This document shows positions 6,570 to 6,846 of a stretch of DNA of 6,846 bases, piece by piece. Numbering within the stretch: position 1 is the first letter of the stretch; the number at the start of each line of letters is the position of its first letter. A program made the translations under genes and the position numbers. The notes beneath the pieces are model-generated. The model was not told the origin of the DNA and did not search any database. It was given only the letters and a program-made list of their open reading frames with translations. The DNA comes from Acidobacteriaceae bacterium (lineage in GTDB: Bacteria; Acidobacteriota; Terriglobia; Terriglobales; Acidobacteriaceae): the NCBI GenBank assembly GCA_003135495.1, contig PLBX01000515.1, positions 7,976 to 14,821 of the forward strand, read 5' to 3'.

Positions 6570-6577
6570 ATAGTGCA

Positions 6578-6846
6578 GTGGCCAAGAACCCCCAAACCAA
6601 GACTAGCTCGGTGCCTTCACCCTTGCCCCCTTACGTTGCCAATGAGAAACAGCAATTCTCTTTTCTGATGAGTGAAGATTTTCAAGAGAGAGTCAACATC
6701 GCATGGCGGGTTGAAGAAGCGGAGAAAGATCCGAAGAATCCGTTGGTGGAGCCTAAGTATAAATGGGACAGCGGCTGCGTTTTCCTGCATGGCTCCGTGC
6801 TGATCGACCCCGCAGACAAGCTGTGGAAGGCTTGGTATCTGAGCAA
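6578..6846 (+). CDS. Glycoside-hydrolase-like beta-propeller protein, N-terminal fragment (runs off window)
   Basis: The frame from GTG 6578 is open to the window end, giving 89 codons without a stop. The start has a strong AGGAGG. Residues 1-20 are polar and proline-rich (MAKNPQTKTSS then PSPLPPY), with no clear signal peptide. The later part contains KYKWDSGCVF, HGSV, then IDPADKLWKAWY. That order, a charged proline-containing stretch, a GSV and then D-P-x-D-x-L-W-K-x-W-Y, is characteristic of the first blade of five-bladed-propeller glycoside-hydrolase-like proteins related to GH32/GH43-type folds. Many such proteins in Acidobacteriota, Planctomycetota and Verrucomicrobiota are annotated only as hypothetical. 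The catalytic residues would lie beyond the window, so activity cannot be judged. It is divergent from the SDR and lies behind the LacI-type palindrome, which fits a substrate-induced polysaccharide or oligosaccharide-processing role. Confidence 0.7.
   Translation, partial: MAKNPQTKTSSVPSPLPPYVANEKQQFSFLMSEDFQERVNIAWRVEEAEKDPKNPLVEPKYKWDSGCVFLHGSVLIDPADKLWKAWYLS

Larger units (their letters stand above)
6308..6577. other. Divergent intergenic regulatory region, AT-rich core
   Basis: These 270 bases separate the SDR (- strand) from the GTG-started gene (+ strand). No convincing protein frame, tRNA or structured RNA was seen. The part next to the SDR is GC-rich; 6371-6430 has only about 10 G or C in 60 bases, in sharp contrast with the surrounding genes. 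The region contains two inverted repeats, an operator-like palindrome and a candidate promoter, listed separately. It should hold both divergent promoters. Confidence 0.7.

Noticed and set aside
6308..6577. Riboswitch or small RNA in the long intergenic region
   Set aside because: No conserved riboswitch core, extended stem set or intrinsic terminator was recognised; the only structures are short inverted repeats.

Overview
The window looks like a stretch of a soil or plant-litter bacterial chromosome of moderate GC. It holds genes for uptake and non-phosphorylative oxidation of a sugar or sugar acid. Several protein styles suggest Acidobacteriota, with Verrucomicrobiota or Planctomycetota as alternatives: a Tat-exported SGNH esterase, a DgoD-like enolase-superfamily dehydratase next to SMP-30 and Gfo/Idh/MocA proteins, and a propeller-type glycosidase-like N-terminus. 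GTG and TTG starts are used. The phylum is inferred from gene style only.

Left block (69-4522, + strand): four genes with gaps of 33, 21 and 14 bases, each with a recognisable ribosome binding site, so probably one operon. They are an MFS permease, a mandelate-racemase-type sugar-acid dehydratase, an SMP-30/gluconolactonase-family lactonase (TTG start) and a Gfo/Idh/MocA NAD(P)-dependent sugar oxidoreductase. An open frame at 3-53, ending 15 bases before the permease, may be the tail of a further upstream operon gene.

Middle block (4564-6307, - strand): a GDSL/SGNH hydrolase with a twin-arginine signal lies downstream of an SDR-family dehydrogenase. This pair converges on the first operon across a 41-base gap with no visible terminator.

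Right block (6308-6846): a 270-base divergent intergenic region with a very AT-rich core. It carries a perfect 12-bp palindrome of the LacI-family operator type, lying over a candidate promoter. After it comes the start of a + strand gene (GTG, strong Shine-Dalgarno) that runs off the window and resembles the N-terminus of five-bladed-propeller glycoside-hydrolase-like proteins.

A working model, which is inference: the propeller protein and the exported esterase release or deacylate a sugar from a polysaccharide, and the permease imports the product. The Gfo/Idh/MocA enzyme oxidises it to a lactone, the SMP-30 protein opens the lactone, and the enolase-superfamily enzyme dehydrates the aldonate to a 2-keto-3-deoxy acid. 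The SDR may oxidise this further. No aldolase, kinase or regulator gene is inside the window, and the exact sugar cannot be read from the sequence. I see no phage, IS, CRISPR, tRNA or defence element. The content is a recognisable catabolic cluster rather than a wholly new system; the most useful oddities are departures from family active-site motifs and the operator-like palindrome.
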